Below, one piece after another: positions 1 to 8,567 of a stretch of DNA of 64,000 bases (the stretch's first letter is position 1; the number at the start of each line of letters is the position of its first letter). A model generated the notes under the pieces. It had not been told where the DNA came from and ran no database searches. It was given only the letters and a program-made list of their open reading frames with translations. The position numbers and the translations under genes were made by a program. Source of the stretch: Variimorphobacter saccharofermentans (GTDB taxonomy: Bacteria > Bacillota > Clostridia > Lachnospirales > Lachnospiraceae); the NCBI RefSeq assembly GCF_014174405.1, contig NZ_JACEGA010000001.1, forward strand, positions 2,819,001 to 2,883,000. The letters run 5' to 3'.

Positions 1-4
1 TCAC

Positions 5-28
5 AAAAGGGAGTGTTTTACACTCCCT
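5..28 (-). terminator. Intrinsic terminator of the SASP gene
   Basis: Read on the minus strand, a 7-bp perfect stem GGGAGTG/CACTCCC with a 5-base loop is followed by TTTT. It lies about 30 bases downstream of the SASP stop codon, where a rho-independent terminator is expected. Confidence 0.85.
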
Positions 29-59
29 TAATATAAGACAAGTTAAATACTATCGCTTT

Positions 60-260
60 TTATTTTCCCGCCATTCTTTTTTCTGCGTCCTGTATCATTT
101 TCTTAACCATATAACCACCAACAGAGCCATTCTGATAGGAAGTTAAATCTCCATTGTAGCCTTGCTTCAGAGGAACTCCAATTTCATTGGCTACCTCGTA
201 TTTGAAACGATTTAATGCTTCTTGTGCTTCCGGTATTTCTGCTCGATTTCTTCTTGACAT
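60..260 (-). CDS. Small acid-soluble spore protein, alpha/beta type
   Basis: This 66-residue protein matches the alpha/beta SASP family, which coats and protects DNA in the dormant spore core and is degraded at germination. Visible family features are the EIPEAQEALNRFKYEVANE stretch (the region of the germination-protease site), the EIGVPL segment, and a C-terminal GxVGGYMVKKMI block. The start is placed at MSRRNRAE because GGAGG lies eight bases upstream; a longer reading with 12 more residues would run through this ribosome binding site. The gene is monocistronic and ends in a clear terminator. Expression in the forespore (sigma G) is expected from the family, but no convincing sigma-G promoter was identified. 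Confidence 0.95.
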   Translation of the reverse strand: MSRRNRAEIPEAQEALNRFKYEVANEIGVPLKQGYNGDLTSYQNGSVGGYMVKKMIQDAEKRMAGK

Positions 261-482
261 AATAAACGCCTCCATTTCAATTTTGAATTGCTTCAAAATA
301 TTGTGTTGTTGTTTACTGCTTAATGAAATCTAGTGTAACAATTTATTTCATTAAGATGTTACGCTATTATTATGCGCAAAAAGAAACAAAATAAGCTAGA
401 AATTAATGTATTTCATGATGTAATTTTTGACACAGGGTTAAAAAAACTGGAAATTCATATAAAAAAGCAATTTTTTGTAACA

Positions 483-1856
483 TTAATTAGTTGACTCTTC
501 TCTATCATTCAGTGTTTGATAAGGGCGGTGCTTTGCCACACATTTATATGCCGGACGTATAATCTTACCTGCATTAATCAATTCCTCCAGGCGGTGCGCA
601 CACCAACCAGATATTCTTGCAATTGCAAAGATTGGTGTATACAGCTCTGCGGGAAGACCAAGCATATGGTATACGAATCCACTATAGAAGTCTACATTCG
701 CACTTACGCCTTTATACATCTTACGTTCCTTTGCTATGATCTCTGGTGCAAGTCGCTCTACCATTTCATATAAACCGAATTCCTTCAACAGGCCCTTCTC
801 TTCAGACAGGCTCTTCACATATTGTTTTAAAACATTCGCTCTCGGATCTGATATGGAATAAACAGCATGTCCCATACCATAGATAAGACCGGATTTATCA
901 AATGCCTTTTTATTCAATAGATCAGACAGATATGAACTAACTTCCTCCTCGTCCGTCCAATCCTTTATGTTCGTCTTCATATCTTCAAACATCTGCATAA
1001 CCTTTATATTTGCTCCACCATGCTTCGGCCCCTTAAGTGATCCCAAGGATGCAGCAATTGCAGAATAAGTATCGGTACCCGAAGAGGTCACTACATGGGT
1101 TGTGAATGTAGAGTTATTACCACCACCATGCTCCGCATGAAGTACTAAGGCAATATCTAATATCTTCGCTTCCAGCTGAGAATACTTCATATCCGGTCTA
1201 AGCATATATAGGATACTCTCTGCAGTTGATAACCCCGGCTTCGGAGGATGTATCACTAAGCTGTTACCAAAATAATAATGAGTGTATGCTTGATAGCCAT
1301 ATACGGATAACAACGGGAATAATGCAATTAACTGCATGCTTTGACGCATAACATTCTCGATTGTAATGTTATCAGCCTGATCGTCATAGGAATACAATGT
1401 TAAAACACTTCGCGCAAGTGTATTCATCATATCCTTGCTTGGTGCCTTCATAATGATATCGCGCACAAAGCTTGGAGGAAGCTCTCTGTATCTTTCTATT
1501 AAAGCATTAAAATCCTCCAACTGCTTCTTGGAAGGTAGTTCGCCAAACATAAGCAAATAGGTCACTTCTTCAAATCCAAAGCGATCCTCCTTCATAAAGC
1601 CATCAATAATCTCTTCCACATCCACACCACGATAATATAATTTACCCTCACAGGGAACATAATCATTGTCTACTATTGTATATGACAATATCTCGCAGAT
1701 TTCAGTCAAACCGGTTAAAACACCTTTACCGCTGATATCTCGTAAACCACGTTTAACATCATATTTCGCGTACAATTCGGGGTCAATTGCTGAGTTCCTT
1801 TTACATAGATTAGCCAGCTCCAATAATTCCGGAGTAATTTCAGAATATTTGCTCAT
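483..1856 (-). CDS. gltA: Citrate synthase / 2-methylcitrate synthase family
   Basis: This 457-residue protein is a type I citrate synthase-like enzyme that condenses oxaloacetate with acetyl-CoA in the cytoplasm. The catalytic regions are visible: a histidine in LHAEHGGGNNSTF, a second histidine in GMGHAVYSISDPRA, and the aspartate in ANVDFYSGFVYHMLG. The start MSKYSEIT is chosen because AAAGGAG lies about six bases upstream; a TTG/ATG-extended reading adds 23 residues that lack conservation. It is longer than typical bacterial enzymes (about 370-430) because of an N-terminal extension, a pattern seen in clostridial homologues. It stands alone with its own promoter. It probably feeds glutamate synthesis in an anaerobe with an incomplete TCA cycle. 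Methylcitrate synthase activity cannot be excluded. Confidence 0.93.
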   Translation of the reverse strand: MSKYSEITPELLELANLCKRNSAIDPELYAKYDVKRGLRDISGKGVLTGLTEICEILSYTIVDNDYVPCEGKLYYRGVDVEEIIDGFMKEDRFGFEEVTYLLMFGELPSKKQLEDFNALIERYRELPPSFVRDIIMKAPSKDMMNTLARSVLTLYSYDDQADNITIENVMRQSMQLIALFPLLSVYGYQAYTHYYFGNSLVIHPPKPGLSTAESILYMLRPDMKYSQLEAKILDIALVLHAEHGGGNNSTFTTHVVTSSGTDTYSAIAASLGSLKGPKHGGANIKVMQMFEDMKTNIKDWTDEEEVSSYLSDLLNKKAFDKSGLIYGMGHAVYSISDPRANVLKQYVKSLSEEKGLLKEFGLYEMVERLAPEIIAKERKMYKGVSANVDFYSGFVYHMLGLPAELYTPIFAIARISGWCAHRLEELINAGKIIRPAYKCVAKHRPYQTLNDREESTN

Positions 1857-1945
1857 TTTGTTCTCCTTTCTTATACGTGTCTTCAAGTATGCCTCGGTGT
1901 ACTTAAACACAAGTTTACTACTCACATCTTTGCGAGTCTGCGTTT

Positions 1946-1974
1946 ATTGTACCATATTGACAAGTATTTGAAAA
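1946..1974 (-). promoter_or_regulatory. Probable sigma-A promoter of citrate synthase
   Basis: On the minus strand TTTTCA, a 17-base spacer, then TACAAT, with an extended -10 TGG just before the hexamer. It leaves an untranslated leader of about 80 bases before the citrate synthase start. Confidence 0.6.
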
Positions 1975-2050
1975 CTCTAACCATATTAACCTTTTATTAA
2001 CATTTTATGAACAAAGTATATAAGAATAAAGTCATTCTCTTAAGCAATCA

Positions 2051-2103
2051 AAAAGGAAATAGGAGCTGAAGCAATTTCATTTGTAGTGTGCAACAACTCC
2101 TAT
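2051..2103 (-). terminator. Probable terminator downstream of the CmpB-like gene
   Basis: Minus strand: ATAGGAG pairs with CTCCTAT through a long, partly paired loop that contains a second short GC pairing, followed by TTCCTTTTT. It lies about 20 bases beyond the stop of the membrane protein gene. Confidence 0.6.
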
Positions 2104-2123
2104 CTATATTATCCTATGTATTT

Positions 2124-2657
2124 TTACAAACTCATCTGTACAGAAACAAATAAATCAAACAGAAATATGGCTAATACGAATCTGTTCGCTAATCGAATGG
2201 AATTGGAGGAGAAGTTCTTCTCCATATAATCCAACAGCTTTGGGTGCAGATATCGGATAATAATCACTCCGCTAATTCCGAATATGATGGATGCTCCCAG
2301 ACATATGCGTCCATTCAGATTCAAAAATTCATTGGAATAGTCCCACCAACGATTTTGAAAAATGCTTTCCATCGTATAAGATACCAGGTATTCCATCATC
2401 GATGCCAGAAATGCACAGGAAAAAAATAAAGAAACTTTGCTCTTACATCGATCCGAAAATAATACTATCATTAATACAATACAACTACCATAAATCGGAC
2501 ATAGGGGTCCATACATAAATCCGCGCTGTACAAATCTTCCGGCACTCACGGAACAGACAATCGTCTCGTATAGCCAGCCTATGTAACTGTAAATGATAAA
2601 CCACGCAAAAAGTGTTGATAAATCATACATTCTTCGTCGAGTACCTGCAATTATCAT
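2124..2657 (-). CDS. CmpB-type putative ABC transporter membrane protein (PF06541-like)
   Basis: This is a polytopic membrane protein of about 177 residues with four or five hydrophobic segments. It carries the family signature near the N-terminus (YSYIGWLYETIVCSV, then GRFVQRGFMYGPLCPIYG) and the WWDYSNEFLNLNGRICL motif around residues 125-140. These match the 'putative ABC-transporter type IV' family, which is widespread in Lachnospiraceae and has no firmly known substrate. No ATPase gene is adjacent, so a transport role is not supported by context. The second of two close ATG codons (MIIAGT) is preferred because the first directly abuts the GGGGGGG ribosome binding site. Confidence 0.85.
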   Translation of the reverse strand: MIIAGTRRRMYDLSTLFAWFIIYSYIGWLYETIVCSVSAGRFVQRGFMYGPLCPIYGSCIVLMIVLFSDRCKSKVSLFFSCAFLASMMEYLVSYTMESIFQNRWWDYSNEFLNLNGRICLGASIIFGISGVIIIRYLHPKLLDYMEKNFSSNSIRLANRFVLAIFLFDLFVSVQMSL

Positions 2658-2715
2658 ATGCATCCCCCCCTTATATCAAATTTCATGCATATCGTAATCT
2701 ATATTATTCCATATG

Positions 2716-4020
2716 TCAATAATGAAATAACACTTGCTGTTCTGCAGCATTCCCAACATCATCCACTGCTTTATAGGTTATCAGATAAGTTCCGTCCTCA
2801 TTCTCTTCAATCGTTACTGTAATATCATCCGTATCCATATCTGAATAATTATCACTCACAGTAACTCCTGACAATGCAGATGCAGTATCCGGTATCTCGC
2901 CCTGTTCCAGAATTCGATCCGATATGCCTTCAAATACTGGAGCTTCTCTATCCACATAAATCGTACAGTTTGCTGTTACTTTATCCTTACCATCATCCAC
3001 ACGGTAAGTAACAGCATACTCTGTTTCACTCTTATTCTTAATGGTAACCTTAATATCCTCTTTTGCAATCGGATCTTCTCCTCGATATGCCTTCACATTT
3101 TTTAGTAAGTACTCCTTATCAAGAACTGTATCTCCGTTAACAATATAATCACGAACGCCCTCAATTTCTGCCTTAACCTTATTCTCTTTTACAGTAACTG
3201 TTATTGTTTTCCTGGCTACCTTTCCGAGGATATCTACCACCGTATATGTAATCTTGTATTTTCCAGAGGTATAGAAATCAACTTTACCTTCAATATTTAT
3301 TTTTTTCGTAATATCCTCACCCAATGAGGATTTTGCCTTTATTCCCTTTAATAAATCAGCTTCATTACCATATTCGACGGTCAGGTTCTTCGCTCCGCTA
3401 ATCGTAGGTATTTTACTATTATAAGGATTGTTTTTATCCGGATCTGTTGGATCCCAACGAATATTACCCGATATCTTTATTCCTTCAGGCTTACCAAGCG
3501 GTCCAGGACTTTTTTTGTCATCATATATGATTACAGTTGTACCCACCGCACAATTGTCGTAAATCCACTTTGCATCTGCTACCGAAAGGCGCACACAGCC
3601 ATGCGAAGCAGCCGTTCCTAATTTGTTAAATTGATTCGTTGCCAGTGTCGCAGGGTTTCCATTCTCATAGTAATATACCGAATGGAACAGTATTCCATCC
3701 ACAATACGCGTAGAATATTGTCCATAGACATCTCCCATTAATTCCTTCCAACGATACTTTGCTTTGGTTTGAAAAGTGCCCGTCTTCGTTAATCCATTCA
3801 CTCCTACTGAACATAGCATCGCTTTAATAGGTTTGGTATATTTACCTGCTTCATCCATCTCATAAACAGTAATGGTATTGTGTACCCGGTTCACCTTAAT
3901 CAAATAGGGATATTTTACTTTTGCAAATGCGATCTGCGGTACGGGAAAACTTAGGAACATAGTAATACATACCAATATCATAATGCTCATTTTTAGTAAT
4001 CTTTTGGTTTTCATATTCAT
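2716..4020 (-). CDS. Secreted L,D-transpeptidase (YkuD) with C-terminal Ig-like repeats
   Basis: This 434-residue protein begins with a signal peptide or membrane anchor (basic MNMKTKRLLK followed by a hydrophobic stretch ending near ...IAFAK). A YkuD domain follows at about residues 37-165; the catalytic motif AASHGCVRLS contains the active-site cysteine with its histidine and arginine. Three beta-sandwich, HYR/Ig-like segments fill residues 200-434, each with VDxxGN or YRVDD type ends. Family members form 3-3 cross-links in peptidoglycan or attach proteins to it. The Ig repeats probably carry or position the enzyme in the wall. AAGGAG upstream supports the start. It lies next to a surface-glycan block, which fits envelope biogenesis, but no functional link is proven. 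Confidence 0.92.
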   Translation of the reverse strand: MNMKTKRLLKMSIMILVCITMFLSFPVPQIAFAKVKYPYLIKVNRVHNTITVYEMDEAGKYTKPIKAMLCSVGVNGLTKTGTFQTKAKYRWKELMGDVYGQYSTRIVDGILFHSVYYYENGNPATLATNQFNKLGTAASHGCVRLSVADAKWIYDNCAVGTTVIIYDDKKSPGPLGKPEGIKISGNIRWDPTDPDKNNPYNSKIPTISGAKNLTVEYGNEADLLKGIKAKSSLGEDITKKINIEGKVDFYTSGKYKITYTVVDILGKVARKTITVTVKENKVKAEIEGVRDYIVNGDTVLDKEYLLKNVKAYRGEDPIAKEDIKVTIKNKSETEYAVTYRVDDGKDKVTANCTIYVDREAPVFEGISDRILEQGEIPDTASALSGVTVSDNYSDMDTDDITVTIEENEDGTYLITYKAVDDVGNAAEQQVLFHY

Positions 4021-4058
4021 CCTGCACTCCTTATGTCTGTTATAATTCTAGAATCACT

Positions 4059-6341
4059 CTAATTATTGTTAATTTTAACAATATAGGTTTCATTGGTATG
4101 ATCCAAAGTAGTAGGACTTGAAAATACAACATCTCCCAGACTCTTAATTAAGCTGTCATTCACGAATTCAAATTTCTCATATTCCAGCTTACCGACATAG
4201 ATATAAGAGATATGATACTTTTCTATTAATTCCATTACTTTTGATTTCTCTGTAGAAGTATAGATTTCTTCGATGTCAGCAGCTCTCTCATCCAATGCCA
4301 CATTATCTGATTTCCATAACCATTCATGGGTCCTCCATCCTAATACTGTCGGTAATCCTGTCAGCACTGACACTCTTTGATAGTCTGTATAGCTGTCACC
4401 ATTGGCTTCCAAAACCACTGGTGTCCCTTTCACATTTTCCTTTAACCACTGAATCGCCTGTGCATCCTCCGGCATATCCGTTTCCACAAAGTCTGCCGCA
4501 TTAATTCCCTGATAACCATTCCAGTCAAAGATATTGCCATACCAGGCATTCACCGCATTCTGTATATATAATAGGGACATTCCGAAAAGAATGAGTCCGA
4601 ATACAGATACCCGTCTCTGCCGCCTTGTATGTCCAAAGCAAAGTAATCTTGTAAATATATAGCCAAAACCGATACCAAACATAATAAACGCCTGATATGT
4701 CAGCTTGAACATCGTATTTGCCCGTTTATAATCTCCGGAATAGATATCTACAACATAGAATATCTCTGGTAGAAGCACTAAACCAATTGCGCATAATCCG
4801 GTTAATATAATAAACTGGTCTGATAAGGACATTTCTTCAAAATAATGAAAAAAAGCAGGTCTTAACCTTACAGGCTCCTTTACCCTAAGATCGTTTCGTG
4901 ATCTATTAAAATCCGCTATGGAAAAGCATAGAAATGATACTATAATAAATATCGGCAGTCCCCATAATATAATTAACTGATTTAGTGGTGTATTAGCTTC
5001 TACCAGGTTAATATTCGTAGAAATCTGATCAAAATTCAAAGTAAATGGTAGTGCAATAATCTTCGAAATAATAACCACCGCTATACCCTGAAGCGCAGTT
5101 ACAAGAAATCCATTCCTGCTAAACCTGTATACAGCTAAATTGGTAAATAGAATAATTGCACCCGACACAATAAAATAAATTGGAAAGTCCCAAAAATTTG
5201 TTGTATGAAACAAACCGATAAAAAAAGAAACTAATAGAATGGCCGGATGAAACACTTCCTTCCAAAGGGGCATCTTCTGATCAGACAACTCTTTGCGGGA
5301 ATACGACCAAGCCAACAGTATTCCCAGTACCGTAAGTACAAACATAATATTGATTACATGGGCGTGCAAATCTCCTAATACAAAGGAATAGGCCGGGAAC
5401 TCATGAATCGTTTTATCGGTGGTCTCAGGATGATATCCGATAAACCGGGTAGCATCGGGAAACCAATAATGATAGGTTCCTTCTTCCATTCCAAAGAATT
5501 TGCGAACCAATGGTTCAAAGAACATATAAGTCGGATAATGCATATTCCCGGCAAAACATACGGCTACACCACCAATTAAACCGCTGATTGCCGGAAGAGC
5601 CCTAAACTTTTTCTTCTGCTCCCTGATGTAATTCAGGGTTAACTGATATACCAAACTGTAAGGCAGGATAAATGCAAATGCCCCTACCATCATCAACATG
5701 AGATTATAGCCTAATTCTACTTTTACCAAACTATATCTGGTTAGGAAGGTTGCCATATATTGCCCTACATAATAATAATTGAGCTTCGTTCCTGAAAACC
5801 AGAAATCCTGCGGTGGCATATAATCGCTACGCATCATGCTTGTCATAAAGCCATAGTCCATGAATTTCTCAGTACCGTACGCTTCCGGCTTAAAGCCACG
5901 TATATAGGTAAAAAAAAGGAATAATCCAAAGAATAGTAGTTCCTCTGATATGATGGAGTCAAGAGTGGATTTCCATACCGAGTAAGTATCTTCTATAATA
6001 TCACTCTTCTTATGTTTTCGTTTCATTAACAACAATAGTAAATTGAATACCAAGCATATTATCACCGTAATATAACAGGAAAGCTGGTTAAACCGCAGTA
6101 AATGCAGGGAGGAAAATAGCCACATCAAATATCCCGCTATTGCAATTCCAATTACTTTGGAAAAGAGATACCCTTTATCATGGAACGGTTTCATAATCAA
6201 TGTCGTCATTGGCATAAATATAATACCCAAGGTGAAAACCGCTGCCCACCATTGCAAAAAAGCAATATAATCTCCCCGTAGCAACACTCTTCCGCCGATA
6301 ACTAAAATAACAGCAATAATTGAATATATTATCTTTTTCAT
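4059..6341 (-). CDS. DUF2298 (YYY family) polytopic membrane protein, probable GT-C-fold glycosyltransferase
   Basis: This protein of about 760 residues has at least twelve hydrophobic segments and a soluble C-terminal domain of about 130 residues. Conserved DUF2298 features are FWFSGTKLNYYYVGQY around residue 180, HEFPAYSFVLGDLHAHV around 320, and YSGDYKRANTMFKLTYQ around 550. The early luminal loop with acidic residues and the HAH motif resemble GT-C enzymes that use polyprenyl-phosphate sugars, so a role in exporting or transferring sugars onto a surface glycan is inferred. The C-terminal part (EDAQAIQWLKEN, WRTHEWLW) resembles that of the other large membrane protein at 8.6-10.6 kb. The start MKKIIYS is chosen over a 9-residue longer form that has no ribosome binding site; AAAGG lies rather far upstream. 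Confidence 0.85.
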   Translation of the reverse strand: MKKIIYSIIAVILVIGGRVLLRGDYIAFLQWWAAVFTLGIIFMPMTTLIMKPFHDKGYLFSKVIGIAIAGYLMWLFSSLHLLRFNQLSCYITVIICLVFNLLLLLMKRKHKKSDIIEDTYSVWKSTLDSIISEELLFFGLFLFFTYIRGFKPEAYGTEKFMDYGFMTSMMRSDYMPPQDFWFSGTKLNYYYVGQYMATFLTRYSLVKVELGYNLMLMMVGAFAFILPYSLVYQLTLNYIREQKKKFRALPAISGLIGGVAVCFAGNMHYPTYMFFEPLVRKFFGMEEGTYHYWFPDATRFIGYHPETTDKTIHEFPAYSFVLGDLHAHVINIMFVLTVLGILLAWSYSRKELSDQKMPLWKEVFHPAILLVSFFIGLFHTTNFWDFPIYFIVSGAIILFTNLAVYRFSRNGFLVTALQGIAVVIISKIIALPFTLNFDQISTNINLVEANTPLNQLIILWGLPIFIIVSFLCFSIADFNRSRNDLRVKEPVRLRPAFFHYFEEMSLSDQFIILTGLCAIGLVLLPEIFYVVDIYSGDYKRANTMFKLTYQAFIMFGIGFGYIFTRLLCFGHTRRQRRVSVFGLILFGMSLLYIQNAVNAWYGNIFDWNGYQGINAADFVETDMPEDAQAIQWLKENVKGTPVVLEANGDSYTDYQRVSVLTGLPTVLGWRTHEWLWKSDNVALDERAADIEEIYTSTEKSKVMELIEKYHISYIYVGKLEYEKFEFVNDSLIKSLGDVVFSSPTTLDHTNETYIVKINNN

Positions 6342-6486
6342 AATAATATCCAAGCCTTTCATGAACAAAACTTTTACTTACAAAATATGTGTCAAATATC
6401 ATCCGATTAATAATTCATTGAATATTAGCGTATTTATATTCGCTAATATTCATTTCACTATCCAGATCATACCTTTGACGTCGCAA

Positions 6487-7191
6487 TCAAATATACTGAT
6501 TTATTTTCCTGAAATCCGAGAAGGCCTGTCTGCCTATCCTGATAATTTTCTTCATATTAATAGAATTGATTCCTCCCTGTCTAGGGCGGAAGGTTACCGG
6601 TATATATTTTACCGCCAATTTCTTCTTAGCGTATATAACGGATATTATTACATTGGACAGATTATAATTCTCCGGTATCAGCTTTATCTGCTCCTTTAAG
6701 GTTGCTGATTTCATTAAACGATACGGTGTATTGGCATCGGTGATACTTACATGAAAGCATATTCTCAATACAAATTTCAAGGTTTTTGTTACGAATTTTC
6801 TTGAAAAGCCATCCTGCCGGCCCTTTCTATGTCCGATTAACATATCATATTGCTCTCTCTGCTCCCAAAAAGGCCAGAATTCCTCCGGAAGTGTCTGCCC
6901 GTCCGAATCCGTTTGGAAAATATAATCAGCGCCAGAATTGATCGCATAATTGTATCCATATAGAACAGTCGCTCCATGTCCACTATTTGGTTTTGTAACA
7001 GGCTCAAAAGCCTCCAGTGTCTGAGCAGACTCCTTCATGATACGGTAGGTGGAATCCTTACTCCCATCATCGATAATTACTAATTTACTACCATTGCCGA
7101 TTCGTTCGACAACGGGATACCAATCCCTGATTACTGCTTTGATATTCGCTTCTTCATTGTATGCCGGGATAACGATATATAATTTATCCAC
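6487..7191 (-). CDS. Family 2 glycosyltransferase (dolichyl-phosphate mannose synthase-like)
   Basis: This 234-residue cytoplasmic GT-A enzyme starts with IVIPAYNEEANI, then VIIDDGSKDST (nucleotide-binding Asp), then FQTDSDGQT (the DxD-like metal-binding motif). It lacks the C-terminal membrane helices of GtrB-type enzymes, so it matches the soluble DPM1/polyprenyl-phosphate hexosyltransferase subgroup. The GTG start is supported by GGAGGAG seven bases upstream. It lies between glf and the DUF2298 gene in the same direction. A plausible job is charging a polyprenyl phosphate with a hexose for the neighbouring GT-C protein; the sugar is not predictable. Confidence 0.9.
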   Translation of the reverse strand: MDKLYIVIPAYNEEANIKAVIRDWYPVVERIGNGSKLVIIDDGSKDSTYRIMKESAQTLEAFEPVTKPNSGHGATVLYGYNYAINSGADYIFQTDSDGQTLPEEFWPFWEQREQYDMLIGHRKGRQDGFSRKFVTKTLKFVLRICFHVSITDANTPYRLMKSATLKEQIKLIPENYNLSNVIISVIYAKKKLAVKYIPVTFRPRQGGINSINMKKIIRIGRQAFSDFRKINQYI

Positions 7192-7222
7192 CTATCTCTC
7201 CTCCATATCTCACAAATGATTC

Positions 7223-7369
7223 GGTAATTGCGAAACTTAATAATTGTGGCCATTGCATATACTGTGGATACATGTTCCGAAGCAAACCATAGTGGAAGGA
7301 GCGGGTTTGCGCAGAAATATGTATCTGCTGTATATGCAATCAAGATATCTTCAGAGTTTCGCAATTGCC
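7223..7369. repeat. Long imperfect palindrome (foldback element C)
   Basis: This intergenic stretch folds back on itself. The outer arms share AATTGCGAAACT, the middle arms share TTGCATATAC.G..GATACAT, and the inner arms share GCAAACC, around a loop of about 15 bases. Parts of the arms resemble the repeats at 27.3 and 31.8 kb (TGCA..A.C.GT..A..TGT and its partner). Because of the symmetry, open frames on both strands begin with a similar peptide; neither is a real gene. Confidence 0.75.
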
Positions 7370-7381
7370 TATCACAAATAG

Positions 7382-8473
7382 TTATTTCGGCAGTTCATGG
7401 AATGCATCCAGCGCCCTTCGAACAACACCATCCATGTTGTAGTACCGATATTCCGCCAGTCGCCCGATAAAGATAACATTAGGTTCCTTCTTCATGTCTT
7501 CTTCATATAAAGCAAACTGCTTCTTATGCTCCTTCGTCGGGAACGGATAATAGGGTTCTCCCTCAGCACAGGGAAATTCCTTGCTGATTGTTGTCTTAGG
7601 ATGCTTCTGCCAGGTCAACTGTTTATACTCCGTAATCCTTGTATAATCATAATCATTTGGATAATTTACTACAGGTGCCTCTTGGAAGCGTTCCGTGTCA
7701 TAGGTTTCAAACAAAAACCTCACACTGCGATAGGCCAGTCTTCCATGTTTATAATCAAAGTATTCATCCGATGCACCGGTATAGATTAGAGTGTTATAGG
7801 TAATCTGATCCTTTATCTCTCTGAAATCTGTATTCAGCATTACTTTAATCTTATTGTTTTCAATCATTTTTTCACACATCTTCGTATATCCATGCTTAGG
7901 CATTCCCTGGTATTTGTCAGCAAAATACCGGGTATCACGATTATATCGAATGGGTATACGGGAAATAACGGAGGTGTCCAGCTCACCCGGATCAATGCCC
8001 CATTGTTTCCTGGTATAGGACTCAAAAATCTTTTCATAGATATCCTGTCCAACCTTACTTAGAGCCACATCCTTGCTAGTCTTAATATCCTTAATATCAA
8101 CTGCTTGCTTTTTCAAGAATTCTTCTACCTGGGAGCAATTCAGGTTCAGATTATATAACTGATTGATGGTCTCCACTGTAATCGGCATAGGAACCAGATT
8201 ACCATCTACATAGGTCAATACCCTGTGCCAAAAATCATTCCATTTTGTAAAGCGAGATAAATACTCGTAGACCTCTCGATCATTTGTATGAAAAATATGC
8301 GGACCGTAATTATGAATTAAAATACCATCCTCATTATAGGAATCATAAATGTTACCCCCAATATGGCTTCGCTTTTCAATGATTAACACAGTTTCTTTTC
8401 GTTCATTTGCTATTCTTTCTGCCATTGTTAATCCTGCAAGCCCAGCACCTACAATTACATAGTTAAACTTCAT
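7382..8473 (-). CDS. glf: UDP-galactopyranose mutase
   Basis: This 363-residue flavoenzyme interconverts UDP-galactopyranose and UDP-galactofuranose, the donor for galactofuranose in surface polysaccharides. The N-terminal FAD-binding Rossmann motif VIVGAGLAGLTMAERIA is clear, followed by EKRSHIGGNIYD and the family signature HNYGPHIFHTN. The conserved IPIRYNRDTRYFADKYQGMP and the C-terminal GRLAEYRYYNMDGVV (FAD and substrate binding) are present. Length matches the family (about 367). The start MKFNYVIVG is preferred; the upstream ATG four codons earlier sits almost on top of GGAAAGG. Neighbouring glycosyltransferases suggest they use the galactofuranose donor. Confidence 0.96.
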   Translation of the reverse strand: MKFNYVIVGAGLAGLTMAERIANERKETVLIIEKRSHIGGNIYDSYNEDGILIHNYGPHIFHTNDREVYEYLSRFTKWNDFWHRVLTYVDGNLVPMPITVETINQLYNLNLNCSQVEEFLKKQAVDIKDIKTSKDVALSKVGQDIYEKIFESYTRKQWGIDPGELDTSVISRIPIRYNRDTRYFADKYQGMPKHGYTKMCEKMIENNKIKVMLNTDFREIKDQITYNTLIYTGASDEYFDYKHGRLAYRSVRFLFETYDTERFQEAPVVNYPNDYDYTRITEYKQLTWQKHPKTTISKEFPCAEGEPYYPFPTKEHKKQFALYEEDMKKEPNVIFIGRLAEYRYYNMDGVVRRALDAFHELPK

Positions 8474-8567
8474 TTGCTTTACCATACCTTTCCGGTAATT
8501 ATTGTTATTCTTTCCACATTTTATTAGTATACCAAGTATAGATCAATTTTACTAGTCCAACCTACAA

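Noticed and set aside
7131..7470. Two open frames on opposite strands that start with similar peptides
   Set aside because: The similarity is caused by the palindrome at 7.2-7.4 kb, not by a gene pair.
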